Assembly (NCBI GenBank): GCA_017591395.1
Contig: WEDG01004050.1
Span: 124,001 to 188,000 of the forward strand
Direction of reading: 5' to 3'
DNA length: 64,000 nucleotides
Source of the DNA: Schistocephalus solidus
Taxonomy: Eukaryota > Platyhelminthes > Cestoda > Diphyllobothriidea > Diphyllobothriidae
Shown: in pieces, positions 45,664 to 57,844 of the stretch
Position numbering within the stretch: the stretch's first letter is position 1
How the letters are laid out: each line of letters opens with the position of its first letter
Translations under genes and position numbers: made by a program
The notes under the pieces: generated by a model
Seen by the model: only the letters and a program-made list of their open reading frames with translations
What the model was told of the DNA's origin: nothing
The model's database searches: none

Positions 45664-46500
45664 TGTCCGACGATTTGATAACTAGGCTAATCCAGGCGAT
45701 GGAGCGAGTTTCAAGCTCTGGAGGCCGTCAACCTTAGCCGGATAAGCTTACTGTGTATGATGATTATGACTTGTGGGAGGACCGCATGAAAGTTTACCTG
45801 GAGGCCATAGACGAAGGTGCCCGCCCAGCCGCCATCCTGGGACGGCTAGACAACGAAGTGTACACGGTGGCCAGGGCTGCCAACCTTACAGCGTTGCTCA
45901 TCCCCGCGACCATCTTCGAGCGTCTGCGGTGCGAATTCGGACGGTCGTCGATGCCTTGGGTTGCCCGTGCCGCCCTAAAAAGCCGCCGACAACACTCGGG
46001 CGAGTCTGTCGTAGACTTCCAGTGACATGTTTGAGTCCTGGCCCGTCAAGCCTACCCAAACGAGACCTTCACCGAGCTCGAGGCCAGAATTTTGGAGAAC
46101 GTCGACGGGATCTCTCTCCCTGAGATCAGGCGCCAATTCCTCCACGACCCCCCCAAGCAGCATCAAGGTTGCCCTCGATATTGCTCGGTAAGAGGAGGCC
46201 ATTTATACGGCCCCTCCACTTGTCCAAGTCTCCTCCCAATCAGCCTTTGAGTGTCATCAAGCTCCTGCTGCCATACAGGACTCTCCAGTCGAGGTCTTCG
46301 TCATGGGACAGCGACAGATCCGCGATATTGGCACACAAACGGCTCAATGGCAGTGGGGCACTCCTCAGCCCACTCCTCCCCGGCGCGGCCCTCCACAGCC
46401 GACCTCTCCTTGGCGAGGCTCTCCACAGTCTCCGCGACGCGGGAACTGGAGGCAACAACGTGGTCGTCAGACCCACCCTCCACCTTCCCCAGGTGTTCAT
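45664..46500 (+). pseudogene. Gypsy gag region (broken)
   Basis: ATG at 45664 opens MSDDLITRLIQAMERVSSSG, but a stop follows at about 45736. The frame continues as YDLWEDRMKVYLEAIDEGAR and FERLRCEFGRSSMPWVARAA, then stops again near 46022. A Pro/Arg-rich stretch lies at 46300-46480. No CCHC knuckle was seen. Confidence 0.7.
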
Positions 46501-46559
46501 GTGATCACCTCAGGTGAGGAAGAAGCGCTCGGTAAGTGCATATTTATATCTGATATGCT

Positions 46560-47244
46560 TATTGCAAACGTAGGTTACATGCCACACTACCCTGCTATAG
46601 ATGCAACCATAGGAAATACTAAGTTGCCATGCTTAGTTGATTCAGGAGCCGGCTGCTCCATCATTAGGCAGAACATTTTCCCTTCAAATTCAGGCTAGAG
46701 TGAAGTATTGCACAAAACCTAAGGTCAGCCTGAAGACGGCAAACGGAGCCACTTTTACGACATAAAAGGCATGATAGAGCTTAATTTGGAAAAATAGGTC
46801 ACGTTATTTTTAGTCATAAGTTTGTTGTCTGTCCTGACATTGCCTGGGACTGTATATTAGGTGCTGACTTTCTTCATGCATTTAAATGTTCCTTAGATTT
46901 TAACACTAACACTCTCCATATCGGTGATACTGAGGTGCCCTTCAGGACCGAGGTACCGGATAGTCAACATGTAGTTAATGCATTTAAGTTAGAGGAGGTT
47001 AATAATTTAGTGCCCCCTACTCTTGACGAGGATAGTTCGTCTAAGTTATGTAGTTTGATAGAGGAGTTTAAAGATATCTTCGATTGGGACGGCCGTTCAC
47101 TCGGACGTACTAATGTGGCTCAGCATGAGATCGATACAGGTGTGACTCGGCCCACGAAGATTCCTCCTAGGCGATTACCCGTGTTCTACCAGACACAGTT
47201 AAAGGCAATGATCGATGATATGTTAGACCGGAAAATTATTAGGC
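46560..47244 (+). pseudogene. Gypsy protease and start of reverse transcriptase
   Basis: The aspartic protease motif LVDSGAGCSIIRQ lies near 46635 and the downstream ILGADFLHAF block near 46855, with stops between. From 46935 the frame runs through SLIEEFKDIFDWDGRSLGRT, QHEIDTGVTRPTKIPPRRLP and MLDRKIIR, where the CR1 insertion interrupts it. Confidence 0.85.
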
Positions 47245-48110
47245 TGCTGAACCTTAATCTTAACAAATGCCAAATAATCCGACTGCGGTCTAGTTCCAGA
47301 AGGTTGATTAGATTTGAATACCAGTACTCCATCAGTGGTCACCAACTCCAGGAGGTAAACATTCTAAAGGACTTGGGTATATGGATAACACCAACTCTCA
47401 AACCATCGTCGCACTGTGCGAATATTGCAAAGAAAGCTATGTGTATCTTAGGCGCAATCAGGAGGTCCTTCGTTAATTTTGACGGAGAGCTTTTTGGGCG
47501 CGTTTTTGGAACATTTATCCGGCCGGTGTTGGAATATTGCGTTCAGGCGTGGTGCCCTTGGACGAAACATGACTACGCTCTGCTGGAGAAAGTTCAACGG
47601 AGGGCAACAAAACTAGTCAGCGGATTGGAATGCCTACCCTATGAGGGCCGCCTAGAAAGACTTAAAATTTTTCCTCTCTCCTATAGGCAATACAGAGGGG
47701 ATATGATCTTAGTCTTCAAACTGGTCAGAGGAGTTGATTGTGCTCTTCAGATGGCCAACTTTTTTGAATTGGCAACATGACAAGTCTCCGAGGACACCCA
47801 TACAAACTGAAAAGAAATCACGCCAAACTTGAAGTGCGGGCCAACTTCTTTTTCCCAACGGGTGATTGACGAATGGAACAAACTGCCAGCCTCAGTTGTT
47901 CAGGCTGAAAGCGTTGAAATGTTTAAAAAGAAGACTTGATGCATTTTTTTACTTGATGAACATATAATTAGTCGACAGCAATGATTGATATACTAAAAAC
48001 GACTATCGCCATGTAACATTTGCTTGTTTTGCTAGCGTCTATCTGTAAATAGGGTTTTCAAAGGCTCTGCCTATCTCCCTTATATATACTGAATTATACT
48101 GAATTATACT
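47245..48110 (+). mobile_element. 5'-truncated CR1-like insertion inside Gypsy pol
   Basis: Encodes the C-terminal part of a CR1-type ORF2: LQEVNILKDLGIWITPTLKP, FIRPVLEYCVQAWCPWTKHD, EKVQRRATKLVSGLECLPYE and SLRGHPYKLKRNHAKL. The 3' tail has three ACTGAATTAT-like repeats. A 28-bp direct repeat, GATATGTTAGACCGG... at 47217-47244 and 48111-48138 with one mismatch, flanks it as target-site duplication. Confidence 0.93.
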
Positions 48111-48880
48111 GATATGTTAGACCGGAAAATTATCAGGCCGTCCAATTCACCTTGGTCGTCTCCGGTCGTGTTAGTTATGAAGAAGGATGGCACTATGCGG
48201 TTATGCGTTGACTATCGCAAATTAAATGCAGTGACAACTAAGCATTCTTTCCCTCTGCCCAGGATTGATGCAACCCTAGATGACCCTTGCGGGTAATCAG
48301 GTATTCTCTACTCTAGGTCTAGCAGCCGGTTACTGGCAAGTAGAAGTGCGACCCGTTGACAGAGAGAAGACTGCTTTCGCAGTCCCCTCTGGTCTTTACA
48401 AGTTTGAGACAATGCCTTTTGGCCTAGCTAATGCTCCAAGTACTTTTCGACGGCTAATTAATCAAGTCCTGGCTCAACTCATTCCCAAGTCATGCCTAGT
48501 TTATATGGATGACATAATTGTTCTTGGTAAGGATTTGACAGTCATATTAGCAATTTCCGTGCCGTGTTTACCAGTCTCCGACAGGCTGGTCTCACCCATA
48601 AGCCCTGTAAATGTGTTTTTATTAGACCTTGTGTCAAGTTTTTAGGGCATGTAGTCTCGGCCTCTGGCATAGAAACGGACGAGGATAAAGTTAGGCAAAT
48701 CCGTGAGTGGCCCACCCCTATAAACGTAACTGAAGTCCGCAGTTTTCTAGGATTTGCTTCTTACTATAGAAGATTTATCAAAGACTATGCTCACATAGCT
48801 GGTCCGCTTCACAAACTGACCCAGAAAGAAGTACAATTCAAGTGGACTGCTGGTTGTACTAGTAGCTTCCAGACGTGAAG
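48111..48880 (+). pseudogene. Gypsy reverse transcriptase core
   Basis: [20 protein letters not shown] resumes after the insertion, then [51 protein letters not shown] and CLVYMDDIIVLG (about 48500), the catalytic box. VRSFLGFASYYRRFIKDYAH follows. Frame changes occur near 48290 and 48560. Confidence 0.88.
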
Positions 48881-49310
48881 GATAAGTTGTGCACCACTCC
48901 TATTTTAGTTTTTCCTGACATAAGCAATGACGCCAGGAAATTTATTCTAGATACCGATGCTGGTGACACTGCCATAGGCGCCGTCCTCTCCCAGCAACAA
49001 CCAGATGGTACAGAAGGCGTTATTCAGTATCTAAGCCGATCCCTGACAAAGACAGAACGCCGTTACTGTGTGACCAGAAGGGAGATGCTCGCACTCACCC
49101 ACTTCGTGGAGGAATGCCGGCCATACCTCCAATACCGGCCTTTCATCGTGCGCATGGATCATAGCTCTCTGACCTGGTTGCAGAACTTTAAGAACGCTGA
49201 AGGACAGGTTGCTAGGTGGCAAGAGAGACTAGCCGGGTATTAGTTCGAGTGCATATACCGTCCAGGATGTCAGAACAATAATGCTGATGCTCTCTCACGG
49301 AAGCCCTAAC
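48875..49310 (+). pseudogene. Gypsy RNase H domain
   Basis: FILDTDAGDTAIGAVLSQ, REMLALTHFVEECRPYLQYR and VRMDHSSLTWLQNFKN are typical RNase H blocks. A stop (TAG) replaces the residue after ERLAGY. NNADALSRKP follows in frame. Confidence 0.88.
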
Positions 49311-49579
49311 GTCCCCATGGCGAATGTCCATCATGTTCAGACATTAACATTAGTGCCGTGTTACTACAAGACGACCAAAGCCGTCTTTGGGTGGAAGCTC
49401 AGCAAGGAGATCCTCATATTGGCCCGATATATCATAGGAAGTTAAATGGTTCTCTCCCACTTAGTGCAGTTGAACTGAGAGGCCATAGCTATGAGACTCG
49501 TTGCTTGCACACGGTGTGGGACAAACTCTTTATGGATAATGACGTTTTGTTCTATCGGGATGGCGAACAATACCCGTGA

Positions 49580-50700
49580 CGTATTCTTCTACCCTTATCC
49601 ATGGAAGACGAGGTTCTTAATAGATTCCACACACAGTTGGGGCACGTGGGCATCCATAAGACCGAGTGGGACCTTAGGCGCCGATACTACTGGCCTAACT
49701 TGAAGCGATCAGTGTGGAACTTTATTCGGTATTTCACCCTGTGCAGTCAGATCAAACCGCCACGACAGCTGAATAGGGCTGCTTTTCAGCCTATTCTGAC
49801 GGGATACCCCAACGAACGTGTAGGCGTTGACTAAGTTGGACCACTACCGCCATCAGTTCGGGGCAACCGATATATTCTAGTGATGGTTAATTTCTTTACC
49901 AAAATGGCTGAAGCGGAAACCCTTCCCAACATGTCGGCTGAAACTGTTGTCCAGGCCATCTTTAACAATTGGGTATGTAGATGGGCGCACCAGAACAGAT
50001 CCATTCGGATCGAGGGTCCTCGTTTGAAAACGTGGTTCTTCACAGTCTGTGTAAATACTCAAAGGTCAATAAGACGCGCACCACGGCTTACCATCCGCAA
50101 GGAAACGGTCAAGTGGAGCGGACGAAAAGGACGCTAGTTGGTTTACTAAAGGCTTTTGTAGATCTTCAGGCTCCCTTCACGTGGGATGAAGCGTTGCCAG
50201 CATGCATGCTCGCATACCGCACCACGATTCACTCGTCGACACAGCAGGTGCCTTTTGCACTCACATATGGTCATGAAATGCGAATACCAGAGGATCTACA
50301 GGTTCCTCTTGAGAATAATCAAATACCGACTGGTTCTTACGTCGCTGTACTCCACAAGAAAATGCATTTAGCCACTGAGGAAGCACGGATACACTAACAA
50401 GGAGCCCAGAGGCACCAAAGGAACACTATGACAGGCTGGCACATGGGTGTCCATATGATTTCGGTGATGTTGTGTGGCTCAGGGAACATGCGACTCCCCT
50501 GGGATTACCGAGTAAGTTAGCAATGGACTGGTCAGGGCCATATACCGTCACCAGAATGCTCTCTGATACGACCTGTGTCATTCAAGATCGAAATCAACCT
50601 TTCACCTCTGAATTCACGGTTCACTTTAATCGACTTAAACTGGGGAAAGGCCAATGGAAGATAACCACAGAGCAGAACATCCAGGCGATGCAGTGCGTTA
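49580..50700 (+). pseudogene. Gypsy integrase domain
   Basis: HTQLGHVGIHKTEWDLRRRYYWP resembles the zinc-binding N terminus. The catalytic part starts near VGVD-VGPLPPS (a stop follows VGVD), then YILVMVNFFTKMAEAETLPN, QIHSDRGSSFENVV, and TAYHPQGNGQVERTKRTLVG with the active-site Glu. LAMDWSGPYTVTRMLSD and FTVHFNRLKL close it. Frames change near 49985 and 50400. Confidence 0.87.
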
Positions 50701-50861
50701 CATAGATCATGAGGGGGTCGAGAGGTGGGTTGAAATCCCACCCGAAGGTGGAGAAGAAACCGTAATGTCTTATAACCTTCAAAATTCAAGGGACTCCGTG
50801 CGTTTGCGAGATGACATTGAGCTCGCTGAGGGTAGCGAAAACTTTACAAAGGAGGGGGCAA

Positions 50862-51538
50862 TGTAAAGATGGAATCAAAGTTTCTAAATTTTCTCTAGTA
50901 TCTAAGATTACTAACAGATTACTAGCGCCAGGATTGAACGCTCCCATTGGCTAGCATGCATAAGTTTTCATGTCAATTCTCTAGTCCTATTGGCTTTTGT
51001 CACTTTTAACCGTTAATGCTATTGGTCCCTGGAAAAGACGGGAAGTCTATATTTTCACTACTTGTAAAAATGTAACTACCAATCAAGCCCGAAAGTCTAT
51101 AAAAACTGTATTGTTAATCCTATTAGCTCTTTTCGATCTACAATGTATGATTTACGCCTACACATTGGTCTATTCTATGTAAACCTATCAAATCGTCTGG
51201 AGAACACGACATAAATACCGAGGAGAACTGAGGCTCATCACTTTGGACCGGAGACCGCCCTCTGACGCTTCTCCAACCATTGCCTTTCCTTCTTCTATGG
51301 ACCTCCCGAAGATCTCCCCAGGAGAGCGAATCCCCACCAAAGGATCCTGCAGGACCAAGCCCCCAATAGAATACCAACTCCTAGTTTCAAATAATCCCTA
51401 AACTCTTCACCTTGCCAATCGCTTAGACAGTACCTTCCCGGTGCTAACCAAATATAAATTCTAAATTCTAAATTGTCTTGTTCTTACTTGGGCGTCCTTA
51501 ATTTGGATTCGTCGCGCATCTAATACGGGCCCATTACA
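50862..51538 (+). repeat. Gypsy 3' LTR
   Basis: 677 bp, TG...CA ends. Over the 250-bp block compared by eye (from TTGAACGCTCCC to TCTATGTAAACC) only about six bases differ from the 5' LTR, suggesting a fairly recent insertion. Confidence 0.92.
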
Positions 51539-51715
51539 CTAGCAGATTACTAGCGCCAGAAACCGACACTCCCATTGGCTAGCCTGCTCAAGTTTTCGTT
51601 TCAATTTTCTAATCTTATTGGCTTGTGACACTTTTAACCGTTAATGCTATTGGTCCATCAAAAAGTTGCGAAGTCTATATTTTCAATACATGTAAAAACG
51701 TCGTAACTACCTGTA
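51539..51715 (+). repeat. LTR fragment directly after the Gypsy 3' LTR
   Basis: TAGCAGATTACTAGCGCCAG, ACTCCCATTGGCTAGC and ACTTTTAACCGTTAATGCTA repeat the 5' third of the Gypsy LTR with more divergence. It is an older partial LTR, or a duplicate produced at insertion. Confidence 0.8.
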
Positions 51716-52099
51716 ACGCACCGCAGTTCCGACAGAATTGTTTTAATTGACTTAGAGCACTTTTCGCACGGATCCCGGATGGGAAAGGAGTGATCGAATG
51801 TCGGCGAACATGCTGGTGGCCCCTCCCACTCTCGAACGCTGACTCCCGTCCCCACGATTACCGTCGCTGCTTATCGAATCGTTATCCTCCGCTCAATCTC
51901 AGCATCCCCTCATCCCGATCCTACAGTTGCCCACAGTGTTGCACATCCCACCGGTTCTCTAACGGACAAGACAGAATTCCCCCCACTCCAAAAGGGACAT
52001 AGCTTCATGTAACGCTCCCTTCCTTATTTTCTATCGTGTCCTTGCATACCTTTATATCCTTCTTCTTAGAAGAATCCATTTCCGACATTTCTATCATTC

Positions 52100-52735
52100 C
52101 TTCTAAAGAACGTTGCGTTTGAGTGATCGGCATGGTGCTTAGAAACCCTGTTCACTACGCGCATCGTCTAATAACGACTGCAACACCCTTAAGAAGGTCC
52201 AAAGACGTGCAACCAAGCTTTTTCAATGTCAATGCTGCCTGCCTTACGAGACATGATTGTCCAATCTTGATCTGTTTCCTCTGGACTATAGACAGCTACG
52301 TGGTGACCTAATACAAGCCTTTCGCATGCTGTGGGGTCAGGATTGTTGCCTTGAATCTGGCAACTTCTTCGAGCTGGCCACTACCACTTCTTTGCGAGAA
52401 CATCCTATTAAACTACGTGTGACAGGTGCAAGACTCGACAAAAGAAGGTTCTTCTTCTCCAACAGAGTGATTAAGGCCTGGAATACTCTGCCTGCGGATA
52501 TAATCATATCTCCATCCGTTGACACTTTTAAGCGGAAGTTTGACCAGTAGAGCCATAAGTACCACCACGACATCCGAACCTAACATATTTCCTGAAACAT
52601 ATTCCCATCAACAATTTTCGCGTCATATAACATACTACTCCCTATTTTGAGTAATATTATTTTATAATCGTTTGTCCCACGCCCTGTAGTGTGACAGAGA
52701 GATAACCCTTTGTCCAACGTCCATTATATAATAAT
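52100..52735 (+). mobile_element. CR1-like 3' fragment
   Basis: KKVQRRATKLF, LDLFPLDYRQLRGDLIQAFR, ELATTTSLREHPIKLRVTGA and FFFSNRVIKAWNTLPADI are the C-terminal blocks of a CR1-type ORF2, with frame breaks. It abuts the minus CR1 element that follows. Confidence 0.85.
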
Positions 52736-52737
52736 AG

Positions 52738-55700
52738 TTGTATTTAATGCCGCTTTACAGGCATTGTCAGATGAAATATTCAGTGGGTAGAAGCTGGCAG
52801 TGAAAAAAAACTCCTGAATATATATCATCATAAGCGTTTTACCTATCTTTATGTTATTCAGGAGAAAAAAACTGCCGCCTGATAGGAAGATAGCAATTCA
52901 GATCAGGGAAGGGCTAACACAATTGCAGTCTGTATGCAGTCTCTCTGTCTTTGCTAGGAACCGGGATTCTGCCCCAGGCAAGAAAGCATCCGTGTACGGT
53001 TGCTCACTGTCTGCCGAAGAAGTCAACGGGTGCAGGCTGCAGAGACGGTGCCGTATCCCTCAAGGTAACACCTGGGATCTGGTTCAGATGCCGCGCATTC
53101 CGTCGAACAGGAAAACAGATTCTACCGTTTCGGTGTCCAGAATTATTGGAAACTGTTCTGAATGCAAAAAACTAGTAATATTTATCTTAAACAAAGAATA
53201 ACTCCGCTGGACTTTTATATTATGGGAAAGTTTATTCCACATGGCCATGGCGTTTACCGAAAAGAACCGTCGATACTTAACTGTGCTAGCTAATGGAAGA
53301 AATAAAAAGACATTGCGATTACTGCTGCGCCAAGGATGATCAAGCTGCCTCACAGTGATAAGCGGATTAAATTTACGACTATTCAAAAGCTTAAACAGCA
53401 AAAAGAGTCCCTTCTGCACTCGGCGATATAATAAGGGATCAATGTTAACAAGCCCACAGCGTTCTTGATACGACAGATTACGGTGCTCCAACGATAAAAT
53501 TCTTTTCGTGAAGAAGTGCTGGACCGATTCTATTTTCTTCTGTTCGCTAGCGCCCAGAAGGCTAAATAGAAACGAGCAGTATTCCAGGCCATGTCTAACG
53601 TACATTTATATAAAGGCGGAGTCTAATATCAATAGTTTTAAAATTTCGGAGGATAAACCCGGCAGTTCTGCGTGCTTTGGAGACAATCAGGGCGCAATGC
53701 TCTGAAATATTGAGACCGATGGAATATGATATGCCCAGGTCCTTAACAATGCCAGGTACATTTATATCGTTGCCATCTATGCTTAGATGAGGCTGATGGT
53801 TGTTACCGACAACCATAATGGAATATTAGTGCCAAGAAAGGGAAAGGCGCCGTGTGCAGCACCACTGGGCAAAGGCCTCGAGATCATTTTTCAATAGATC
53901 AAGCACGGTGTCGCGATCTGCCGGCTTGTATCGATAGGCAACTTTTAAATCGTCGGCATACATAAAGGGCCTACCATTTCGAAATAAACCTGGCACATCC
54001 TTGACAAAAAGACAAAATAAAAGCGGGCTTAGCCACTACCCTGAATAACTCCACTCCTCACACGGGCCGAGTTTGAGATTGCATTGGAGATCTTAACATG
54101 TTGTGTACGAGAGCTCAGGTTAGAAGATATCAAGCTCAGAAGTTTACCACATATACCGAAAGAGTAGAGTTTCATGAGAAGATGGGCATGGTCAACACGA
54201 TCGAAGGCCTTGGTGAAATCGAAATAGACTATGTAAAGTGCAAAGCCATTATCCCTAGATTGTAGAACCTGATCAAAGAAAGAGAGCTGACATGTGTCAC
54301 AAGAACTTGTTTTGAGAAACCCATGCTGGGCTGCACTCAATAGGTTATTCTCAGTTAAATGATGCATCATCTTATCTTTGGTCAAGGTCTCCAGGATTTT
54401 CGAAGCTGCGGACAGTGTGTTGATTGGCCTAAAATCGTCAAATGACGTAGATTGGCCGTGTTTGGGGATAGGTAGAATGTGCGATTCCTTCCATACACTG
54501 GGAAAGGTTTCACTTTCAAGAGCTAGATCGAATATCTTACATAGAAGTGACGGGAAAATATCATTAGCATCCGCCTTTATAATACTGATCGGTACGCCAT
54601 CTGGTGCAGGACTATAAGATTGACGAAAACGTCGAATGGTCACGGTTACGTCCCAGAGGGTAAAAGTTATGGTCTCGAGGACGGCACCGGTCCAAACCTG
54701 GATGGGCGGAGGGGCAGCGGTCAAATTTTCAATAAATTTTCTTGACAACAAAACGTTAAAACTATCCACCGTCAATTTGTCATCAACTACAGGATTGCCA
54801 ACGGAGTCCAGTAGTACGGAGTGCCATGTTTTACTATGGGTTCTTATTGCGCGTGAAAAAAGTTTCGCTACATTTAACGAATGGTTTTCGACATATTTGA
54901 CCTTTTCGGCTAGCCGTTTTTCTTCGGTTAGCCTCTTGGTCTGCTCAAAAATACGGTGAATCAAGGGCAGGACGGAAATGTCGTTTTGCAAATGGAATCG
55001 ACGAGAGAGTTTGCGCAACCTACGGCGAAAAGTTAAAGGGAGATAAACCTCATCCGTGACATTAATTAATTTCTTACGGGGAACAAAACGAGAAATAAGT
55101 GAATATATAACTTCGTAAAGCATACCGGTACAGGTGTTCACATCCTGACACATAAAGAAATTAGACCAGTCGTGGGAGTTAAGATGTATCAATAATTCTG
55201 TCGAAAGCGCTAATCGAAAATCAAAGAAAAAGCTATATTTTTGGAAAGCGTTTCATCAATTTTCGAGTTATAGTGTAGAAACAACGATATCATTGTCTGA
55301 GCTCCCAAGTGGGCCTAATCATGACACTGTCAAAGGCAGGTAACCTCTGCAGAAGATTAGATAAAGTATGCTTGATCCTCGGGTAGGGAAGTCAACAACC
55401 TGGGTCCACATGCCAATATCTACGGCCTCGAGAAAGTCCTCGAACTTTATGGGGCCGGAGGGGACCGGAAACCAACGAATGTCAGGAAGGTTTAAATCAC
55501 CTGCAATTAAGCAATACTTAAAATTTAAGTCAACTGCGGCATGGAATGCTTGTGAGAGACAAAGATCAAAATCCTCACTGGTATTGGGAGGGCAATAGAC
55601 ACAGCCAATGAGTAAAGAGTTCCTATTTTTAAGGTAATTTAAAGCCAGCAGCTCTCGTCAACCGCAGTAAATTGTGGATGATCTAAGGTCCGAAATTCCA

Positions 55701-57400
55701 GCGTTTGTTTAATAAAGATACAGCTTCCTCCACCACGACTGTCACGGCGATCATTTCGCGTACAAGTATAACCTATAAGAGAGAGTTCGGGGTCGGTTAC
55801 GGAAGGTGTTGCCCATGTTTCAGTTACTTTAACGATATCTGGACAGTGGACAAAGACTAGAGTCTGAAGCAGGGGCATTTATTGAGCAAGGATCTGGCAT
55901 TTAGAAAGAACAGTTTAAGTGGGCAAGGTGGTTGTTTTTTAGGGATAGCGGCTAATTCATCCAGTGGTTGACGGGCCACTGAACATAGGGGGCGGGTGCT
56001 CCCGCCCTGTACTGGAAAAAAGGTGGGATCATACGCGCCTGATGTGGGTGAAGGGGAGTAAAATATGGAGGTGAAAATGACAGACAGGGGAACTGAGCAC
56101 AACTGCTAGCTATTGGGGCATGACCGGGAAATCCCTGGAGAGGATACTGCAAATATTACTATTAAGGTGACACAGAAGGTCAGGTGAGTCTAGTAGTCCA
56201 GCAGGACCCTTTGTATTGAGAGACAACTGGGGAAACGACCGTAGAGAAAATTGGCTGCAGGGTGGGGGATGCACTGTTGTGAGTGGCACAGAAGCACTAT
56301 TTTTTGGCGAGAATGCTTGTATGTTTCGTTTATCAGCCTCAGTATGAGGTCTGGGTGATAGCTGGAAATTCGATGTTGTTGGGATGGGGATGTTTTTGAG
56401 AGAAATAGGCGATCGTAATGAGTAGTTTTCATGGAGAGGCTAAATTTTTGCGGTTTTCCAGTGGTTGAGACTTTAGCCGGACTTGTCTTTGAGCTAGAAA
56501 TCTGCGTTGGTTTACCAGGAGTAACTGGTAAACTTGGTATGGGTATGGTAATAGGAGGAGTACTGCCGTATTGAGAACGAAAAAAGGAAGTACTGTTTTC
56601 TTGGGATCCCAAAAGATAAATCAAGGTCGGTTTCCGTGCAAAGTTAGCTGGGGATTCAGATGGCGAAGCCGTAGATGAAATTGGAGGCGATTTGTTCAAC
56701 ATGGCAACAGCGGTAGTCATTCTCTGTTGCTTGTCGACAATTTAAATTTTTTCAGTTTTCTCTGCATTGGTATGAGGTCACGGGAAACCGAGAAATGCCA
56801 TTTTCGACAAAATTCTCTACTAATCTCCTTCCTAGAGAGTATGAAGTCAACTTCTATCAAGGAAAAGAGCGTGACTAAAATGGGGGCATTACGACTGAGC
56901 GAGTGGAGTCGTTTAGCATACGCGCCTCAGAATCCCAAGCAACTGCTTTCCAGAAACAAACGCGCGCCATCGAAAGCAGATACGTAACTGGGAATATTAC
57001 ACAGTATAAAATTATGCTTGCGTTTTATCCGTTCTTCGGTTTCGGAGCTAATTATCCCAATGACTTGAAAAGCCTGTTGGATAACTGTGTCAGAGGCATT
57101 GGTTATAGTTCCTTTAAGCAAAAAATCTACTAATTCGTCAGACGACGATTGATTAACGCAGGACGAGGTGTAGGCTTGAGCAGTCAGAGGATCAAGAGGT
57201 TCCAGATTTACCAAAGGGATTTTAGAGTTGACAATATCTACAGAGGGCTGCGAAGTCTCGCACACGCTAGATAGGTCCCCTTCCATTACTCTATTACTCA
57301 AGGATGGAGGGGAAGCTGCAACCTTTCGTCTTTTTGCGAGTCGCTTGCGGGACATCGTAAGCTAGGAGACGGAATTTTGGTTTACTTAATAGAAAATCGT
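52738..57400 (-). mobile_element. Nearly full-length CR1-like element
   Basis: Minus strand: an ORF1-like region 57355-56200 (opening with a basic run, then Ser/Pro-rich), endonuclease from about 55920 (LFFLNARSLLNKC, VKVTETWATPSVTDPEL, NDRRDSRGGGSCIFIKQ), RT 55192-53900 (IIKADANDIFPSLL, FDFTKAFDRVDHAHLLMKLY, SGVIQG, YADDLKVAYRY) and a C-terminal part 53816-53084 (VKDLGISYSIGLNISEH, NVRHGLEYCSFLFSLLG, FFSVNAMAMWNKLSHNIK). At least one frameshift lies just after SGVIQGSG near 54030. The 3' UTR ends near 52738. Confidence 0.87.
54029..55192 (-). pseudogene. CR1-like reverse transcriptase, 387-codon open frame
   Basis: The longest open frame in the window. It covers the endonuclease/RT linker and RT motifs up to motif B: KHGQSTSFDDFRPINTLSAA, LLSAAQHGFLKTSSCDTCQL and IVYFDFTKAFDRVDHAHLLM. 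It ends at a stop in the motif B region (GVIQGSG). The downstream YADDLK lies in another frame. Confidence 0.87.
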
Positions 57401-57539
57401 GGGTTAATAATTTACAAGATTATACTTAAATATGCTAAAATGGCAGCTGATTTCAAACAGTTAATAGAAAAGGACAAACTGAGCACAATTTTAACCACAC
57501 TTATTCAAAGTGCAACTAATTAGTCCAATTGATTATATG

Positions 57540-57785
57540 GTCACCACAAATAATATGGAGCAGTAAAAAGAGCTTTTTTTAAACTAACAATTAATAGACA
57601 GTTCACTGCTAGGGGCAATAAATATGGTAAAAATAATCCGTTCACTTATCTTTAAAAATTGGTCCACGCGCCCTTGACCTTGACCTTGTCAGCCTTTTGT
57701 TAATTTGCAGTGTCATTGAAATCACTAGGTAGCTCAAAGGCTTCGCCTATATTTCCCTTAATAAAACTGAACTGAACTGAACTCG
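57540..57785 (+). mobile_element. Short CR1-like 3' tail, plus strand
   Basis: AGCTCAAAGGCTTCGCCTAT followed by TTCCCTTAATAAAACTGAAC and ACTGAACTGAACT repeats parallels the tail of the 47245 insertion (CAAAGGCTCTGCCTATCTCC and ACTGAATTAT repeats). Only 3' UTR sequence is present. Confidence 0.6.
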
Positions 57786-57844
57786 ACCGGGTGTGTGCCA
57801 ACCTCGAAGTCCTCGGCCGCTACATTCCAATAAAGGCCAGAAGG

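Larger units (their letters stand above)
44998..51538 (+). mobile_element. Ty3/Gypsy LTR retrotransposon with nested CR1 insertion
   Basis: 5' LTR 44998-45636 and 3' LTR 50862-51538, both beginning TGTAAAGATGGAA and ending GGGCCCATTACA. A primer-binding-site-like TGGTGGCAGCGG follows the 5' LTR and a purine-rich AAAGGAGGGGGCAA precedes the 3' LTR. The order gag, protease, RT, RNase H, integrase is the Ty3/Gypsy arrangement. Stops and frameshifts occur in gag and pol. A CR1 piece is inserted at 47245-48110. No clear target duplication flanks the LTRs; an LTR-like fragment follows directly at 51539. Confidence 0.93.

Noticed and set aside
46935..47780. A 281-codon gene
   Set aside because: It is a chance in-frame fusion of Gypsy pol with the nested CR1 fragment.
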